Positions 24,874-34,909 of a DNA stretch of 64,000 nucleotides are shown piece after piece. Source of the DNA: JBNLAN01 sp050302175 (GTDB taxonomy: Bacteria > Pseudomonadota > Zetaproteobacteria > Mariprofundales > Mariprofundaceae); the NCBI GenBank assembly GCA_050302175.1, contig JBNLAN010000020.1, forward strand, positions 28,047 to 92,046, in the 5' to 3' direction. Made by a program: the position numbers and the translations under genes. How positions within the stretch are numbered: the first letter of the stretch is position 1; every line of letters begins with the position of its first letter. The notes below the pieces were generated by a model. It saw only the letters and a list, made by a program, of their open reading frames with translations. It did no database searches and was not told the origin of the DNA.

Positions 24874-24942
24874 ATTACCCTCGCAATGCATGCCGGATTT
24901 CGGCGCACATTGCTCCGGTTTTAGCCGCTTGTGAAGATGGTC

Positions 24943-24979
24943 CAAAAATGAAAAACCACGGGCACTCAGGCCCGTGGTT
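24943..24979 (-). terminator. Rho-independent terminator of the nuo operon
   Basis: Minus strand: AACCACGGGC, loop CTGAGT, GCCCGTGGTT, then TTTCATTTTT. The ten-base-pair stem is perfect. It sits 27 bases after the nuoN stop, ending the ~14.4-kb complex I transcript. Confidence 0.88.
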
Positions 24980-25006
24980 CCATCCCCAGCTCCCCTCCGC
25001 CGGAAA

Positions 25007-26461
25007 CTAGATAATGCCGGTCAGCGCATCGTGGCAGAGCTGCATCAGCCGGCCCGGGAACAGGCCGAGCGCCACTACTGCAACGGTACTGACGACAACA
25101 GTGGCCTGCATCAGCACGTTTTCCTGGAAGTTGAACGGCACGCGCTCTTCATCAAAGTAAATGTATTTCACCACGCGGATGTAATAGAAGGCACCCACGG
25201 CCGAGAAGATGATACCGGCAATCGCCAGATAGATATGCCCCGCCTCGATGGCGGCGGCAAACACCGCATACTTCGCCCAGAAGCCGCCGAGGAACGGAAT
25301 CCCCGCCAGCGAGAAGAGCAGCAGCCCCATGGCCAGCGCATAACCCGGGCGCACCCTGGAGAGCCCGGCGAAATCGTCTAGCAGCTCGCCCTGGATATTC
25401 TCGCGGCGCATCAGGATGATGATGGCGAACACGCCCATGGTCATGAACAGGTAGATGGCAAGATAGACCAGCACACCGGCATAGCCGTTGGCACTCGCCG
25501 CGATCACGCCCAGCAGCACGAAGCCGACATGGCCGATGGTGGAGTAGGCCAGCATGCGCTTGATGTTGCGTTGCGCAATCGCCGCAATATTACCAATCGC
25601 CATGGAGAGCACAGCGAGCCATGAAAAGATCAGGGTGGTATCGGCAGTGAGCGACGGCAGCACATCGGCCATCAGGCGCAGGATCAGCGCGAAACCGGCC
25701 ACCTTCGGCCCCACCGACATGAAGGCGGTGATCGGGGTGGGCGCGCCCTCATAAGCGTCCGGGGTCCACATGTGGAACGGCGCTACCGATACCTTGAATG
25801 CGAGGCCGGAGATCACGAACACCAGCCCCAGCAACACGGCGATGCGCGAAGAGGACTCCAGAGCCGCCAGCGCGGTGCCGACCCCATTGAAATCGAGATG
25901 GCCGGTAAGGCCGTAGAAGAAAGAGACACCGTAGAGCAGCATGCCGGACGACAAGGCGCCGAGGATGAAATACTTCAGTGCGGCTTCGGAAGAGCGCAGC
26001 ACATCGCGCTGATAACCGACCAGCACATAGACGCAGAGCGCCATCAGCTCCATACCGAGATACATGGTGACGAAATTGGGGGAGGAGACCATCAGCATCA
26101 TGCCCAGCGAGGCAAACAGGATCAGCACGTAGTACTCACCGGTGTGCTGCTCGCCTTTCATATAATCCCGGGAGAGCACAATGGCGAAACCGGAAGCAGC
26201 CAGAATCAGCACCTTGCAGAAGGCGGCAAACGGATCGAGCACGAAGTAGCCGTAAAAGGCTTCAGCCACTTCGGAACCGGCAACACGAAACACCGCAGCC
26301 ACAGTCACGATGATGCTGCCAAGCGCAGCATAGAAGGTGAGGAAACGGCGCTTCTCGGGGAGAAATACATCCCACAGCAGGATCACCATGGCCAGTACCG
26401 CCAGAATGATCTCCGGCAGCATCGGCATGATAACCGGAAGTGGAAAAGTCACGTTATCCAT
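25007..26461 (-). CDS. nuoN: NADH-quinone oxidoreductase subunit N
   Basis: Antiporter-like proton-pumping subunit of complex I, inner membrane. 484 residues with ~14 predicted membrane spans. Family marks include YLGMELMALCVYVLVGYQRD (conserved membrane Glu), SVAPFHMWTPDAYEGAPTPITAF (loop and half-channel Lys/His region) and NIKRMLAYSTIGHVGF. Last gene of the operon, followed by the terminator. Eight bases separate it from the nuoM stop. Confidence 0.96.
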   Translation of the reverse strand: MDNVTFPLPVIMPMLPEIILAVLAMVILLWDVFLPEKRRFLTFYAALGSIIVTVAAVFRVAGSEVAEAFYGYFVLDPFAAFCKVLILAASGFAIVLSRDYMKGEQHTGEYYVLILFASLGMMLMVSSPNFVTMYLGMELMALCVYVLVGYQRDVLRSSEAALKYFILGALSSGMLLYGVSFFYGLTGHLDFNGVGTALAALESSSRIAVLLGLVFVISGLAFKVSVAPFHMWTPDAYEGAPTPITAFMSVGPKVAGFALILRLMADVLPSLTADTTLIFSWLAVLSMAIGNIAAIAQRNIKRMLAYSTIGHVGFVLLGVIAASANGYAGVLVYLAIYLFMTMGVFAIIILMRRENIQGELLDDFAGLSRVRPGYALAMGLLLFSLAGIPFLGGFWAKYAVFAAAIEAGHIYLAIAGIIFSAVGAFYYIRVVKYIYFDEERVPFNFQENVLMQATVVVSTVAVVALGLFPGRLMQLCHDALTGII

Positions 26462-26469
26462 GCGCTACC

Positions 26470-28032
26470 TCAATGCCCTGCCTGGGCGCTCATCTGCTGC
26501 GCCATGGCAGCCGCTGCGTCCAGCTTGCTTGTATTAACCTGATCCAGCAGATGCGCGACCGACTCATGCATCACATCGAGCACCGGCAGCGGATAGATGC
26601 CCATCCACACCACCAGCGCGATCAGCGGCATGAAAAAGCCGAACTCGCGCACGCTCATATCCTGCATCGTCTTCACACTATCCTTGGTGATATCGCCCAT
26701 GATCACGCGCTTGTACATCCAGAGCGTGTAGCAGGCGGAGAGCACCACGCTGGTGGTGGCGGCAATCGCCACCCACTTGGTGGAGAAGCCCAGATGCACC
26801 GGATCGGCACTGAAGGTGCCGATCAGCACCATGATTTCACCCACAAAGGCGGATGCACCCGGCAGCGCCACATTCGCCATCGCGAACACCATCATCACCG
26901 CCGCGAATACCGGCATCACATTCACCACACCGCCGTAGTCGGCGATCTCGCGGGTGTGCAGGCGATCGTACATCACGCCCACACAGAGGAAGAGTGCTGC
27001 GGCCACGAAACCGTGCGAGATCATGTTGATGATCGCGCCCTCAAGTGCGGCCTGTGTGAACATGAAGGTGCCGAGGGTGACAAAGCCCATGTGCGCAATC
27101 GACGAATAGGCGATCAGGCGCTTCATATCCTGCTGCATCATCGCAACCAGCGAGATGTAGATAATCGCGACAAGTGAGAGTGCGACCATGAACGGTACGA
27201 AATATTGCGAGGCATCCGGTGCGATCGGCAGCGAGAAACGCAGGAAGCCATACGCACCCATCTTCAGCAGGATACCGGCCAGGATCACCGAGCCTGCGGT
27301 CGGCGCTTCGGTATGCGCATCCGGCAACCAGGTGTGCACCGGCCACATCGGCACCTTCACCGCAAAGGCGACGAAGAAGGCGATCCAGATCCAGAACTGC
27401 CAGTCGAAATCGAACGGGAACTCCATCAGGGCGAGAATCGAGAACGAACCGCTCTTGAAATACATCGCCAGCAGCGCCACCAGCATCAGCACCGAGCCTG
27501 CCAGGGTATAGAGGAAGAACTTGATGGTGGCGTAAACGCGATTCTTGCCGCCCCAGATACCGATAATCAGGTACATCGGGATCAGCATCGCCTCCCAGAA
27601 GAAGTAGAAGAGGATCGAATCGAGCGCCGAGAACACACCGATCAGTGTGGTCTCCAGCACCAGAAAGGCGATCATGTACTCTTTCACACGGCTTTGGATG
27701 CACTCCCAGGCCGAGATCACGCAGATCACGGTGAGCAGCGAGGTGAGGATAATGAACGGCATCGAGATGCCATCGATCCCCAGCTGGTAGTTGATATGGA
27801 AGGAAGGAATCCACTCGTGGAACTCCTCGAACTGCATATCGTGCGTCGAGTTATTGAACCTGAAGGCCAGCGGCAGGGTGAGAATAAAGGTGGCGGCAGA
27901 GACTGCGAGTGCCGACCAGCGCACCGTATCGGCGCTCCTGGCAAACAGCCAGATCAGCAGTGCTCCTGCCGTTGGCAGGAAGATACTGTAGGTGAGGATC
28001 GGGAATCCGAGAACGTTGTTCAATTCATGCAT
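26470..28032 (-). CDS. nuoM: NADH-quinone oxidoreductase subunit M
   Basis: Second antiporter-like subunit of the membrane arm, 520 residues. Characteristic pieces are QLGIDGISMPFIILTSLLT, FYFFWEAMLIPMYLIIGIWGG (key Glu), VKVPMWPVHTWLPDAHTEAPTAGSV and QQDMKRLIAYSSIAHMGFV. These match the NuoM/ND4 group rather than NuoL. It starts six bases after nuoL, keeping the usual L-M-N order. Confidence 0.96.
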   Translation of the reverse strand: MHELNNVLGFPILTYSIFLPTAGALLIWLFARSADTVRWSALAVSAATFILTLPLAFRFNNSTHDMQFEEFHEWIPSFHINYQLGIDGISMPFIILTSLLTVICVISAWECIQSRVKEYMIAFLVLETTLIGVFSALDSILFYFFWEAMLIPMYLIIGIWGGKNRVYATIKFFLYTLAGSVLMLVALLAMYFKSGSFSILALMEFPFDFDWQFWIWIAFFVAFAVKVPMWPVHTWLPDAHTEAPTAGSVILAGILLKMGAYGFLRFSLPIAPDASQYFVPFMVALSLVAIIYISLVAMMQQDMKRLIAYSSIAHMGFVTLGTFMFTQAALEGAIINMISHGFVAAALFLCVGVMYDRLHTREIADYGGVVNVMPVFAAVMMVFAMANVALPGASAFVGEIMVLIGTFSADPVHLGFSTKWVAIAATTSVVLSACYTLWMYKRVIMGDITKDSVKTMQDMSVREFGFFMPLIALVVWMGIYPLPVLDVMHESVAHLLDQVNTSKLDAAAAMAQQMSAQAGH

Positions 28033-28038
28033 TTCCGA

Positions 28039-30039
28039 CTACCCCTTCAAAACCAGCCAGGTGAGCAGGCCGAATACGCCGATCACCATGGCAAAGGCGT
28101 AGTGATAAACCATGCCGGACTGCATGGTGCGCAGACGTGCCGCACCGTTCTTGATCGCGCCGACGATGCCGCCGTGAATCAGCTTGCCATCAATCAGGCC
28201 AAGATCGCCCCACTTCCACAGGATGGAGCCGAGGCAGCGAAGCGGACGCACCAGCATGCGGTCGTACAGCTCATCCCAGTACCACTTGTTAAGCAGGAAG
28301 GTGTAGAGCGGACCGGATAGTTTGGCGAGCAGCGCAGGCGCTTTGCTCTCCCTGAAATACATCAGGAAAGCCAGCGCAATACCGCCCACCGCCAGCCAGA
28401 ACGGCCACGTGAACGGCGCGTGCAGCACCATGCCCCAGGTGCCGTGCAATGCGCCCTCTTCATGCAGAGCCATCAGCGGGTTGTGCGCATCGGTGACAAA
28501 CAGTGCATCGCCGAAGAAGCCCAAAGCCACCTCCGGGTTGGCGATATCGAGCGCAGCCATGCCCCACAGGCCGGAGAGCACCGCACCCACCGCCAGAATA
28601 ATCAATGGCACGGTGATCACCTTCGGCGATTCGTGCAGGTGCGATTTGGCATGCTCATCGACGCGATCCGAGTTGTGGAAAGTGAGGAAGAACATGCGGA
28701 AGGTGTAGAAGGCGGTCATGAATACACCGGTGAGCACCGCGAACGATGCAAAGGTACCGATCCAGCTAAGGTTGCCGGTAAATTCGCGCACCATGGCCGC
28801 TTCGATGATCAGATCCTTGGAGAAAAAGCCTGCAAACGGCGGGATACCCGCCAGGGCCAGGGCCGCCAGGAACATGGTGATATAGGTGATCGGCATGTAT
28901 TTGCGCAGCTGACCCATTTTGCGGATATCCTGCTCGGCCATCACCGCGTGGATCACGGAGCCGGCAGCAAGGAAGAGCAGCGCCTTGAAGTAGGCGTGGG
29001 TCATCAGATGGAAGATACCGGCCGAATAGGCGGAAACGCCGCAGGCCACGAACATGTAACCAAGCTGCGAACAGGTTGAGTAGGCGATAACACGCTTGAT
29101 GTCGTTCTGCACCAGACCGATGGTGGCGCACATCCAGGCGGTGATGGCACCCACCAGAGTCACGGCAGCGAGTGCGACCTCGGAGTATTCGAACATCGGC
29201 GACAGGCGCGCAACCATGAACACACCGGCGGTTACCATGGTGGCGGCGTGGATCAGTGCCGAGATCGGGGTCGGGCCCTCCATCGAATCAGGCAGCCACA
29301 CATGCAGCGGCACCTGACCGGACTTACCCATGGCGCCGACGAAAAGCGCCAGGCAGATGAAGGTGATGGCATTCATCTCCCAGCCCATGAAATTCAGGGT
29401 GTACCCCTCTGCCATGAAGTTCGGCATATCGGCAAACACCACCTTGTATTCAACCGAACCGAAGTAGTACCAGACGGCGAGAATGCCGATTGCGAATCCG
29501 AAGTCGCCGACGCGGTTGACGATGAACGCCTTCATGGCGGCATAGGTGGCGGACTCGCGCTTGAACCAGAAACCGATCAACAAATAAGAGAACAGCCCCA
29601 CCGCCTCCCAGCCGAAAAAGAGGGTGAAGAAGCTGTTGCCCATCACCAGCACCAGCATCGAGAAGGTGAATCCCGAAATATAGGAGAAGAAGCGCGAGTA
29701 GCCCGGATCGCCGTGCATGTAGCCGATGGTGTAGACGTGCACGCAAGCGGAGACGATGGTGACGGTGACCATCATGATGGCGGTAAGGCGATCGATCATC
29801 ATGCCCACCGGCACCACGAAATCGCCCGAAATCATCCAGGTCCAGAAGTTGTCGTGGAACGAGGCGCCGCCCAATACCTGAATAAACACATGGATCGACA
29901 ACAGTGCCGATAAAATAACGAAGCTACAGGTGATCCAGTGGCTGAGTTGTTCTTTCAGCGCCCAGCCGAACAGGCCGGCCGCCATAGCGCCCAGCAGCGG
30001 CAGCAGCGGAATCGCCAGAAGCTCGGTCGTGCTAAGCAT
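28039..30039 (-). CDS. nuoL: NADH-quinone oxidoreductase subunit L
   Basis: Largest antiporter-like subunit, carrying the long lateral helix that runs along the membrane arm. 666 residues from the ATG at 30039 (MLSTTELLAIPLLPLLGA); a GTG at 30060 preceded by GGGGGG is an alternative. Signature regions: TIGYMHGDPGYSRFFSYI, FFGWEAVGLFSYLLIGFW, KSGQVPLHVWLPDSMEGPTPISALIHAATMVTAGVF and NDIKRVIAYSTCSQLGYMF. The C-terminal segment after residue ~510 is the lateral helix and last span. Confidence 0.95.
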   Translation of the reverse strand: MLSTTELLAIPLLPLLGAMAAGLFGWALKEQLSHWITCSFVILSALLSIHVFIQVLGGASFHDNFWTWMISGDFVVPVGMMIDRLTAIMMVTVTIVSACVHVYTIGYMHGDPGYSRFFSYISGFTFSMLVLVMGNSFFTLFFGWEAVGLFSYLLIGFWFKRESATYAAMKAFIVNRVGDFGFAIGILAVWYYFGSVEYKVVFADMPNFMAEGYTLNFMGWEMNAITFICLALFVGAMGKSGQVPLHVWLPDSMEGPTPISALIHAATMVTAGVFMVARLSPMFEYSEVALAAVTLVGAITAWMCATIGLVQNDIKRVIAYSTCSQLGYMFVACGVSAYSAGIFHLMTHAYFKALLFLAAGSVIHAVMAEQDIRKMGQLRKYMPITYITMFLAALALAGIPPFAGFFSKDLIIEAAMVREFTGNLSWIGTFASFAVLTGVFMTAFYTFRMFFLTFHNSDRVDEHAKSHLHESPKVITVPLIILAVGAVLSGLWGMAALDIANPEVALGFFGDALFVTDAHNPLMALHEEGALHGTWGMVLHAPFTWPFWLAVGGIALAFLMYFRESKAPALLAKLSGPLYTFLLNKWYWDELYDRMLVRPLRCLGSILWKWGDLGLIDGKLIHGGIVGAIKNGAARLRTMQSGMVYHYAFAMVIGVFGLLTWLVLKG

Positions 30040-30070
30040 GATTTGCGTCGTTCCTTCCACTTGCCCCCCC

Positions 30071-30376
30071 TTAACCCTGCAAGGTGTCGATATCTTCGAC
30101 GTCGATCGAGCGGCGCTGACGATAGAAGGCCACCAGAATCGCCAGGCCCACCGCCACTTCGCTGGCCGCCACGGTCAGTACGAAGAAGACAAAAATCTGC
30201 CCGCCAAGATCATTCAGAAAATGTGAAAATGCCGCAAAATTGATATTCACCGCCAGCAGCATCAGCTCGATGCACATCAGCAGGGTGATCACATTCTTTC
30301 GATTCAGAAACAGGCCGATCACGCCAAGCGAAAAGAGACAGGCTCCAACAGCCAGATATGCGTTCAGCCCGATCAT
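30071..30376 (-). CDS. nuoK: NADH-quinone oxidoreductase subunit K
   Basis: 101-residue three-span subunit homologous to ND4L and MrpC. The two membrane glutamates needed for proton transfer are seen in LLMCIELMLLAVNINF and VAASEVAVGLAILVAFYRQR. Its start overlaps the nuoJ stop by four bases (ATGA). Confidence 0.96.
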   Translation of the reverse strand: MIGLNAYLAVGACLFSLGVIGLFLNRKNVITLLMCIELMLLAVNINFAAFSHFLNDLGGQIFVFFVLTVAASEVAVGLAILVAFYRQRRSIDVEDIDTLQG

Positions 30377-30969
30377 TTCATCACCTCACCGCGCACCACA
30401 GGCACCTTTTGCAGACGATCTTCCTTGCGGACACGCACCTGCCTGGAAATCTTCTGGTATTTGGCGCCCTTGCGCTCGCGCAGCGTTAACACCACTGCAC
30501 CGACCAGCGCCACCAGCAGAATGATCGCTGCAATTTCAAAACCGAGCAGATACTCGGTATAGAGCATCTTGCCGATTTCGACGGTGTTGTTCACATCGGC
30601 CGGCATGTGTGCAGCCTTCATCTCGGTGAAGACACCGCTGGAACCCGCCGCGATCAGCTCGCCCAGCAACGCTGCTGCAATCACACCGCCAATCGGCAGA
30701 TACTGCAAAAAACCCTCTTTCAGTTTGGCCACGTTGATCTCGAGCATCATGACCACGAACATGAACAGCACCATCACCGCGCCCACATAAATCAGGATCA
30801 GAATGATCCCGAGAAACTCCGCATCGAGCATGAAAAAGAGCCCGGCCGCATTAAAAAAGCAGAAGATCAGGAACATGATCGAGTGCATGGTATTGCGCGC
30901 CAGCACCACGCCGAGACCGGCGATGACGGCAAGCCCTGCAAACAGGCTGAAGAAAATGGTTTCCAGCAT
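30373..30969 (-). CDS. nuoJ: NADH-quinone oxidoreductase subunit J
   Basis: 198-residue membrane subunit (ND6 homologue) with five predicted spans; the conserved IYVGAVMVLFMFVVMML helix, which contains the pi-bulge region coupling quinone chemistry to pumping, is present. The C-terminal tail is basic (KGAKYQKISRQVRVRKEDR), somewhat longer than usual. Start lies 24 bases after the nuoI stop. Confidence 0.95.
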   Translation of the reverse strand: MLETIFFSLFAGLAVIAGLGVVLARNTMHSIMFLIFCFFNAAGLFFMLDAEFLGIILILIYVGAVMVLFMFVVMMLEINVAKLKEGFLQYLPIGGVIAAALLGELIAAGSSGVFTEMKAAHMPADVNNTVEIGKMLYTEYLLGFEIAAIILLVALVGAVVLTLRERKGAKYQKISRQVRVRKEDRLQKVPVVRGEVMK

Positions 30970-30993
30970 TACTCCTCCCGAATCTCGTGCGCC

Positions 30994-31485
30994 TTAACTG
31001 TATCGCGCATCGGCGGCCAGATTGGCGGCAATCTGGCTCTCCATGCGGTCGCCCACGGCCAGCAGCATCTCTTTCGTATACAACAGCTCCGCGCGCGTTT
31101 CGGTGCCGTACTCGAAGATTTGCGTCTCCACAATGGCATCCACCGGGCAGGCCTCGGTGCAGAAGCCGCAGAAGATGCACTTGGTCATGTCGATGTCGTA
31201 GCGGGTGGTGCGACGGCTGCCGTCATCTCGCTCCTCCGACTCGATGGTAATCGCCAGCGCCGGGCAGACCACTTCGCATAATTTACATGCGATGCAGCGC
31301 TCCTCGCCGCTCTCATAGCGGCGCAGCGCATGCAGGCCGCGGAAACGCGGGGATAGCGGCGTGCGCTCTTCCGGATACTGCACGGTGATCTTCTTCGAAA
31401 AGAGATACTTGCCGGTGAGCTTCAGCCCCATCAGCAGCTCCCAGAGCAGCCAGGTTTTAGCGTGGTGTTTAATCAGCCTCATCAT
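30994..31485 (-). CDS. nuoI: NADH-quinone oxidoreductase subunit I
   Basis: 163-residue ferredoxin-like subunit holding clusters N6a and N6b in the peripheral arm. Both 4Fe-4S motifs are complete: CIACKLCEVVCP and CIFCGFCTEACP. The rest (FRGLHALRRYESGEERCIACK, IFEYGTETRAELLYTKEML) is typical. Overlaps the nuoH stop by four bases. Confidence 0.97.
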   Translation of the reverse strand: MMRLIKHHAKTWLLWELLMGLKLTGKYLFSKKITVQYPEERTPLSPRFRGLHALRRYESGEERCIACKLCEVVCPALAITIESEERDDGSRRTTRYDIDMTKCIFCGFCTEACPVDAIVETQIFEYGTETRAELLYTKEMLLAVGDRMESQIAANLAADARYS

Positions 31486-32558
31486 GCGCCCACCCCCGGA
31501 CGATAGAACTGCATGAAGTCATGCAGGTAGGGAATCTGCGGCACGTAGATGCAGAGGCCTACCACAGCGATCCAGGCCAGGGTCCACGGCAGGAATACCT
31601 TCCAGCCCAGACGCATCAGCTGATCGTAGCGATAGCGCGGGAAGGTGGCGCGGAACCAGATAAACACAAAAATCAGGAACGAGGTCTTGCCGAGCAGCCA
31701 GACGGTTCCAGGAATGACATCGAGTGCCGGATGCGGCGCATACCAGCCGCCCAGGAACAAGATCGAAGTCATCAGGCTGATCAGGATCATGGCGGCATAC
31801 TCGGCCAGCGAGAAGGTGGCGAACCACATGCCCGAGTACTCCACGAAGAAGCCTGCCACCAGCTCCGCCTCGCCTTCCGGCAAATCGAACGGCGAACGGT
31901 TGGTTTCGGCACAACCGGCGATGAAGAAGACGATGAACATCGGGAACAGCGGAATAAGATACCAGTGCCAGATGCCGCCCGCCTGCGCATGCACGATACT
32001 GTTCAGGTTCATGGTGCCGGCCAGCATCAGCACGGTGACGATGGCGAAGCCCATGGCGATCTCGTAGGAGACCATCTGGCAGGTGGCGCGCAGTGCGCCG
32101 ATGAAGGCGTATTTGGAATTCGAGGCCCAGCCCGCCATCAAAATACCGTAGATGGAGAGCGAGGTAATCGCCATCACGTAGAGCACGCCGATATTAAGAT
32201 CGGCAATCGCCATCACATGCGCGGTCTCCCACAGGCCGAACAGCGTGGTCTCACCGAAAGGAACCACGGCAAACGCGATAAACGCAGGCACCATCGCCAT
32301 GACCGGAGCTGCCACGAACAACAGCTTGTTGGACATGGTCGGGATAATGGTCTCTTTCAGGAACAGTTTCAGACCATCGGCCAGTGGCTGCAGCAGACCG
32401 GCAGGACCCACACGGTTACAACCCTGACGCACCTGAATCCAGCCGATGATACGGCGCTCAAAGTAGGTAATGTAGGCGACCGAGAGTGCCACAGGCACGG
32501 CAATCGCCAGAATCTCGAGAATCCAGATCGCCACGGTCAGCACCATATCCCAGTTCAT
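31482..32558 (-). CDS. nuoH: NADH-quinone oxidoreductase subunit H
   Basis: 358-residue membrane subunit (ND1) that forms most of the quinone channel with NuoB and NuoD. Family motifs: ERRIIGWIQVRQGCNRVGPAGLLQPLADGLKLFLKE, GWASNSKYAFIGALRATCQMVSYE (with conserved Glu), AETNRSPFDLPEGEAELVAGFFVEYSGM, and WFRATFPRYRYDQLMRLGWK. Overlaps the nuoG stop by four bases. Confidence 0.97.
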   Translation of the reverse strand: MNWDMVLTVAIWILEILAIAVPVALSVAYITYFERRIIGWIQVRQGCNRVGPAGLLQPLADGLKLFLKETIIPTMSNKLLFVAAPVMAMVPAFIAFAVVPFGETTLFGLWETAHVMAIADLNIGVLYVMAITSLSIYGILMAGWASNSKYAFIGALRATCQMVSYEIAMGFAIVTVLMLAGTMNLNSIVHAQAGGIWHWYLIPLFPMFIVFFIAGCAETNRSPFDLPEGEAELVAGFFVEYSGMWFATFSLAEYAAMILISLMTSILFLGGWYAPHPALDVIPGTVWLLGKTSFLIFVFIWFRATFPRYRYDQLMRLGWKVFLPWTLAWIAVVGLCIYVPQIPYLHDFMQFYRPGVGA

Positions 32559-34909
32559 GACTGCCCCCCTGCCAGCGTCACGTGTATTTCGCCGGAGAGA
32601 TCGCCGGCAACACCGCGCTTGGCGACAAACATCACGCCGGGCGATACGTCGGTGCGGGTGCCGACTTCGTATTCGAATTCGCCCGCATCGGTGCGCACCT
32701 TGATTTTACCGGCCGACAACCCCGCCGCGGCCAGCGTATCGGGATGCACGATCACATCGTCCATCGCATGCAACTTGCCTGCTTCGGTCAGGTTCTCCGA
32801 GGCGCGGGCCCACGGGCCTTCACGATAGAGCGAGTAGCGGCTGACCAGATCCAGCCCCTTGTCGCCCGGCACCGGCTTCGGCAACAGCCCGGTATCGCGG
32901 TTGCGCGCCACCGGCATCATGAACGAATCCACTTTGTTCGCTTCCCAGGCCTTGGCCATATCCGGCAGGAAGCGCTTCACGGCAGCGCGCAGCTCTTCCA
33001 TGTTTACGGCAGGGATGTCAGCGCCGACGGCTTGCGCCAGACGCATCATCACTTTCCACAATGGGCGCTCCTGCCCCATCGACTTCAGCGGTGTGTTGGC
33101 CACGCGCACGCGGCCCTCCATGTTGATGAAGCTGCCTTCGACTTCCGAATAGGCGGCGGCGGGCAGCATCACATTGGCGAACTGGCTGATCTCGCCGCTG
33201 ATGGCAGCCACCTGCACCAGCGGAATACGGCCGAGCACGCTCTTGGCCTTGGCCGAGAACAGGCCGTCGCCGGCCGGATCGCTACCGATCAGGAGCAGCG
33301 TATCGATCTCACCACGGCTGGCAGCATCGAAGAGTTCGCCTGCACTGGTGCGCACATCGCCGAACACAGCGGAGAGCACCTGCGCATTCATCCCTTCCGG
33401 AATCAGGTTGCGCCCATCCTTGTCCTCTTCGGCATGACCGCAGGCGCGCATCAACAGATCAAGCCCGTGGATTAACGCCGCCGCATCGGCGTGGCCGCGA
33501 ATCTCTTCACCAACCAGCAACGCACAGGAGTCGGCCAGCAGCGCATCGGCCAGCAGTTTCCCGGCCTCATGACGATCATTCACCTTGGCCATCCACTCCT
33601 TCATGCCGGCCGCGGTCTTGCCCATCTCGATTACCTGCTGCATGGCGCGGGCGATCACCGCCGGCCAGTCGCGCGGACGGATCAGGGCGTCATTCGTAAT
33701 TTCGGCATCGGTGCGATAGTACATGGCGCCGATTCGTGTAACCGGCTTACCCTTGCGCAGACGCTTACGCAGACGCTGCATCAGGATCGGCAGGCGCTGA
33801 CGAAGATCGGAGCCCAGCACCACCACCTGATCGGAGGTCTCGATCTGGGCAGTGGTCATCGAGAAGCCCTCTTCGAAGGCGAACTTGCGCATATCGCGAC
33901 GGTGCAGATCGAATGCCACCTTGGCATCGGGGAATGCCACATCATGCAGCAGGCGGATGGCGGTCAGGCCCTCCACGCTCCAGAACGGCGAAAAGACGAT
34001 CCCGACCTTTTTGCCCTTCAGGACATTGGCCGCTTTCTCGAAAGCATCATCCCAGGAGGTCTCTTCGACCGCGCCATTACGAATTTTCGGCGCGAGCAGA
34101 CGCGCATCGGAACGGAATGCATCATAAACATAGCGCCCGCGATCGCAGATCCACGGCTCGGGAGAGTTTTCAATCGGCTTGATCCGAATCACCTCTTTGC
34201 CGCGCGACTCAATCGCAATATCGCAACCCTGCGGACACTGCGTGCAGGTGCTCTTGTGCCGGACCAGCTCCCACGGACGAGCCACATCATTCGAAGGCTT
34301 ATCGAGCAGCGCTCCCACCGGGCAAACATCGGCCAGGTTGCCGGAAAGCTCGGAGGAGAGACAATCGTGGACGATACCAACAATATTCATGTGGTCGCCG
34401 CGATTGAGCACGCCCATATCGCCAGTGCCGGCAATCTCATCCGCAAAACGCACGCAACGGGTGCAGTGGATGCAGCGGGTCATGCAGGTGCTGATAAAAG
34501 GGCCCAACTCCATATCGACCACGGCGCGCTTGGGCTCGGTGTAACGCCCCTTGGAGCTGCCATGCTCGATGGCATAATCCTGTAGCTTGCAGGCGCCGCC
34601 CTGATCGCAGACCGGGCAGTCGAGCGGATGGTGAATCAGCAGATACTCCATCACCATTTCGCGGTCTTTCTTCAGCCCCTCGGTATGGGTGCGCACCTTC
34701 ATCCCTTCGGAAACCGGGGTGCAGCAGGAGGCGGCAGGCTTGGCCCAGCCCTCAACCTCTACCAGACACATGCGGCAGTTGGCCGCGACTGACAGCTCCG
34801 GGTGATAGCAGAAATAGGGCACATCGGCACCATTTTGGCGGCAAGCCTCCAGCAGGCTGGTACCCGCGGCTACCGTTACTTCTTCGTCATTGATGGACAA
34901 CGTGGTCAT
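32555..34909 (-). CDS. nuoG: NADH-quinone oxidoreductase subunit G
   Basis: 784-residue peripheral-arm subunit. N-terminal 2Fe-2S ferredoxin domain (CYHPELSVAANCRMC), the HCxxC-type 4Fe-4S region (MTRCIHCTRCVRF), then a molybdopterin-oxidoreductase-like domain without expected cofactor role. CTQCPQGC with a further Cys in PWICDRGR indicates the extra N7 cluster found in some bacterial complexes. The long C-terminal part (~230-784) is the structural domain. Overlaps nuoF by four bases. Confidence 0.96.
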   Translation of the reverse strand: MTTLSINDEEVTVAAGTSLLEACRQNGADVPYFCYHPELSVAANCRMCLVEVEGWAKPAASCCTPVSEGMKVRTHTEGLKKDREMVMEYLLIHHPLDCPVCDQGGACKLQDYAIEHGSSKGRYTEPKRAVVDMELGPFISTCMTRCIHCTRCVRFADEIAGTGDMGVLNRGDHMNIVGIVHDCLSSELSGNLADVCPVGALLDKPSNDVARPWELVRHKSTCTQCPQGCDIAIESRGKEVIRIKPIENSPEPWICDRGRYVYDAFRSDARLLAPKIRNGAVEETSWDDAFEKAANVLKGKKVGIVFSPFWSVEGLTAIRLLHDVAFPDAKVAFDLHRRDMRKFAFEEGFSMTTAQIETSDQVVVLGSDLRQRLPILMQRLRKRLRKGKPVTRIGAMYYRTDAEITNDALIRPRDWPAVIARAMQQVIEMGKTAAGMKEWMAKVNDRHEAGKLLADALLADSCALLVGEEIRGHADAAALIHGLDLLMRACGHAEEDKDGRNLIPEGMNAQVLSAVFGDVRTSAGELFDAASRGEIDTLLLIGSDPAGDGLFSAKAKSVLGRIPLVQVAAISGEISQFANVMLPAAAYSEVEGSFINMEGRVRVANTPLKSMGQERPLWKVMMRLAQAVGADIPAVNMEELRAAVKRFLPDMAKAWEANKVDSFMMPVARNRDTGLLPKPVPGDKGLDLVSRYSLYREGPWARASENLTEAGKLHAMDDVIVHPDTLAAAGLSAGKIKVRTDAGEFEYEVGTRTDVSPGVMFVAKRGVAGDLSGEIHVTLAGGQS

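Noticed and set aside
27205..28320. 371-codon plus-strand frame opposite nuoM and nuoL
   Set aside because: Composition (R/H/E/Q-rich) is that of antisense to membrane proteins; no motif.
31521..32828. 435-codon plus-strand frame opposite nuoH
   Set aside because: Antisense shadow of a membrane protein gene.
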